Below are positions 14,692 through 14,848 of a DNA stretch of 14,848 nt, piece by piece. Positions within the stretch are counted from its first letter, which is position 1, and each line of letters starts with the position of its first letter. The stretch comes from Pseudomonadota bacterium (lineage in GTDB: Bacteria > Pseudomonadota > Alphaproteobacteria > Rhizobiales > Devosiaceae). The stretch lies in contig JAEYYP010000399.1 of the NCBI GenBank assembly GCA_023428425.1, positions 1-14,848 of the forward strand, in the 5' to 3' direction. The notes under the pieces are model-generated. The model searched no databases and was not told where the DNA came from. It saw only the letters and a program-made list of their open reading frames with translations. The position numbers and the translations under genes are program-made.

Positions 14692-14848
14692 CCAGCCGGC
14701 CCTCGCCGGAGCGGTTGTGAAACTGCAGAGCGACCATCGTCGCCTTCAACGGCCGCATCAGGGCCAGCGCCAGGATGACGACGCCGGGCAGCCACAGCAG
14801 CAGGTGAACGAACGGCGGTGGATGGAAGAGCCCCTCGACCACCGCCGC
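14675..14848 (-). CDS. DUF983 membrane protein, C-terminal 57 residues only (gene runs off right edge)
   Basis: The frame is open from the window edge to a TGA at 14677-14675, giving 57 residues. The visible part contains a hydrophobic helix (about LLLWLPGVVILALALMRPLKA) followed by a soluble tail starting ATMVALQFHNRSGEGR. The stretch WLP...ALMRPLKA...LQ is characteristic of DUF983 (PF06170), small membrane proteins usually encoded between cytochrome c oxidase subunit III and SURF1 in Alphaproteobacteria. The function is not established, but the position suggests oxidase biogenesis. Its end overlaps the SURF1 start by 17 bases, so the two are in one operon. The start is outside the window. 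Confidence 0.8.
   Translation of the reverse strand, partial: AAVVEGLFHPPPFVHLLLWLPGVVILALALMRPLKATMVALQFHNRSGEGRLDDGRG

Overview
This window is a high-GC stretch of chromosome that looks alphaproteobacterial, most likely Hyphomicrobiales (Rhizobiales), with a Devosia-like lineage as a tentative guess. The reasons are: a DUF983-SURF1 pair of the kind that follows cytochrome oxidase genes; the run SURF1, thrC, M16 processing peptidase, RimJ-type acetyltransferase and EAL protein; a YqgE/AlgH gene; and a dispersed intergenic repeat of a type common in Rhizobiales. All recognised genes lie on the minus strand except yqgE. No mobile element, CRISPR array, tRNA or rRNA was seen.

Layout from high to low coordinates, the direction of transcription. 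(1) 14848-13915: the 3' end of a DUF983 membrane protein gene, overlapping a SURF1 (cytochrome oxidase assembly) gene. (2) 13914-10521: a 104-bp gap with a large nested palindrome and a candidate promoter, then thrC, an M16 metallopeptidase gene coupled to it by a GTGA overlap, and a GNAT acetyltransferase gene. (3) 10418-7536: a 960-residue membrane GGDEF/EAL protein whose cyclase half is degenerate and whose phosphodiesterase half keeps its catalytic set. (4) 7535-7369: a convergent intergenic region filled by an inverted-repeat element with an internal 9-bp hairpin. (5) 6790-7368 (+): yqgE, with a structured leader. (6) 6631-4655 (-): a secreted DsbD-alpha-like protein, a Prx5-type peroxiredoxin and a lipoprotein of unknown function, all consistent with envelope or redox upkeep. 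(7) 4625-1 (-): a promoter, a tandem glycine riboswitch, and the glycine cleavage operon gcvT-gcvH-gcvPA-gcvPB. The P protein is split into two subunits, and gcvPB runs off the left edge.

The genes are mostly housekeeping and I see no clear new multi-gene system. The most interesting material is regulatory. The glycine riboswitch has a candidate translational expression platform: an 8-bp helix that would cover the bases just before the gcvT ATG. The thrC leader holds a palindrome overlapping a candidate -10 box, and the yqgE leader has two mutually exclusive hairpins. Functions are assigned from recognised sequence motifs; no database search was run.
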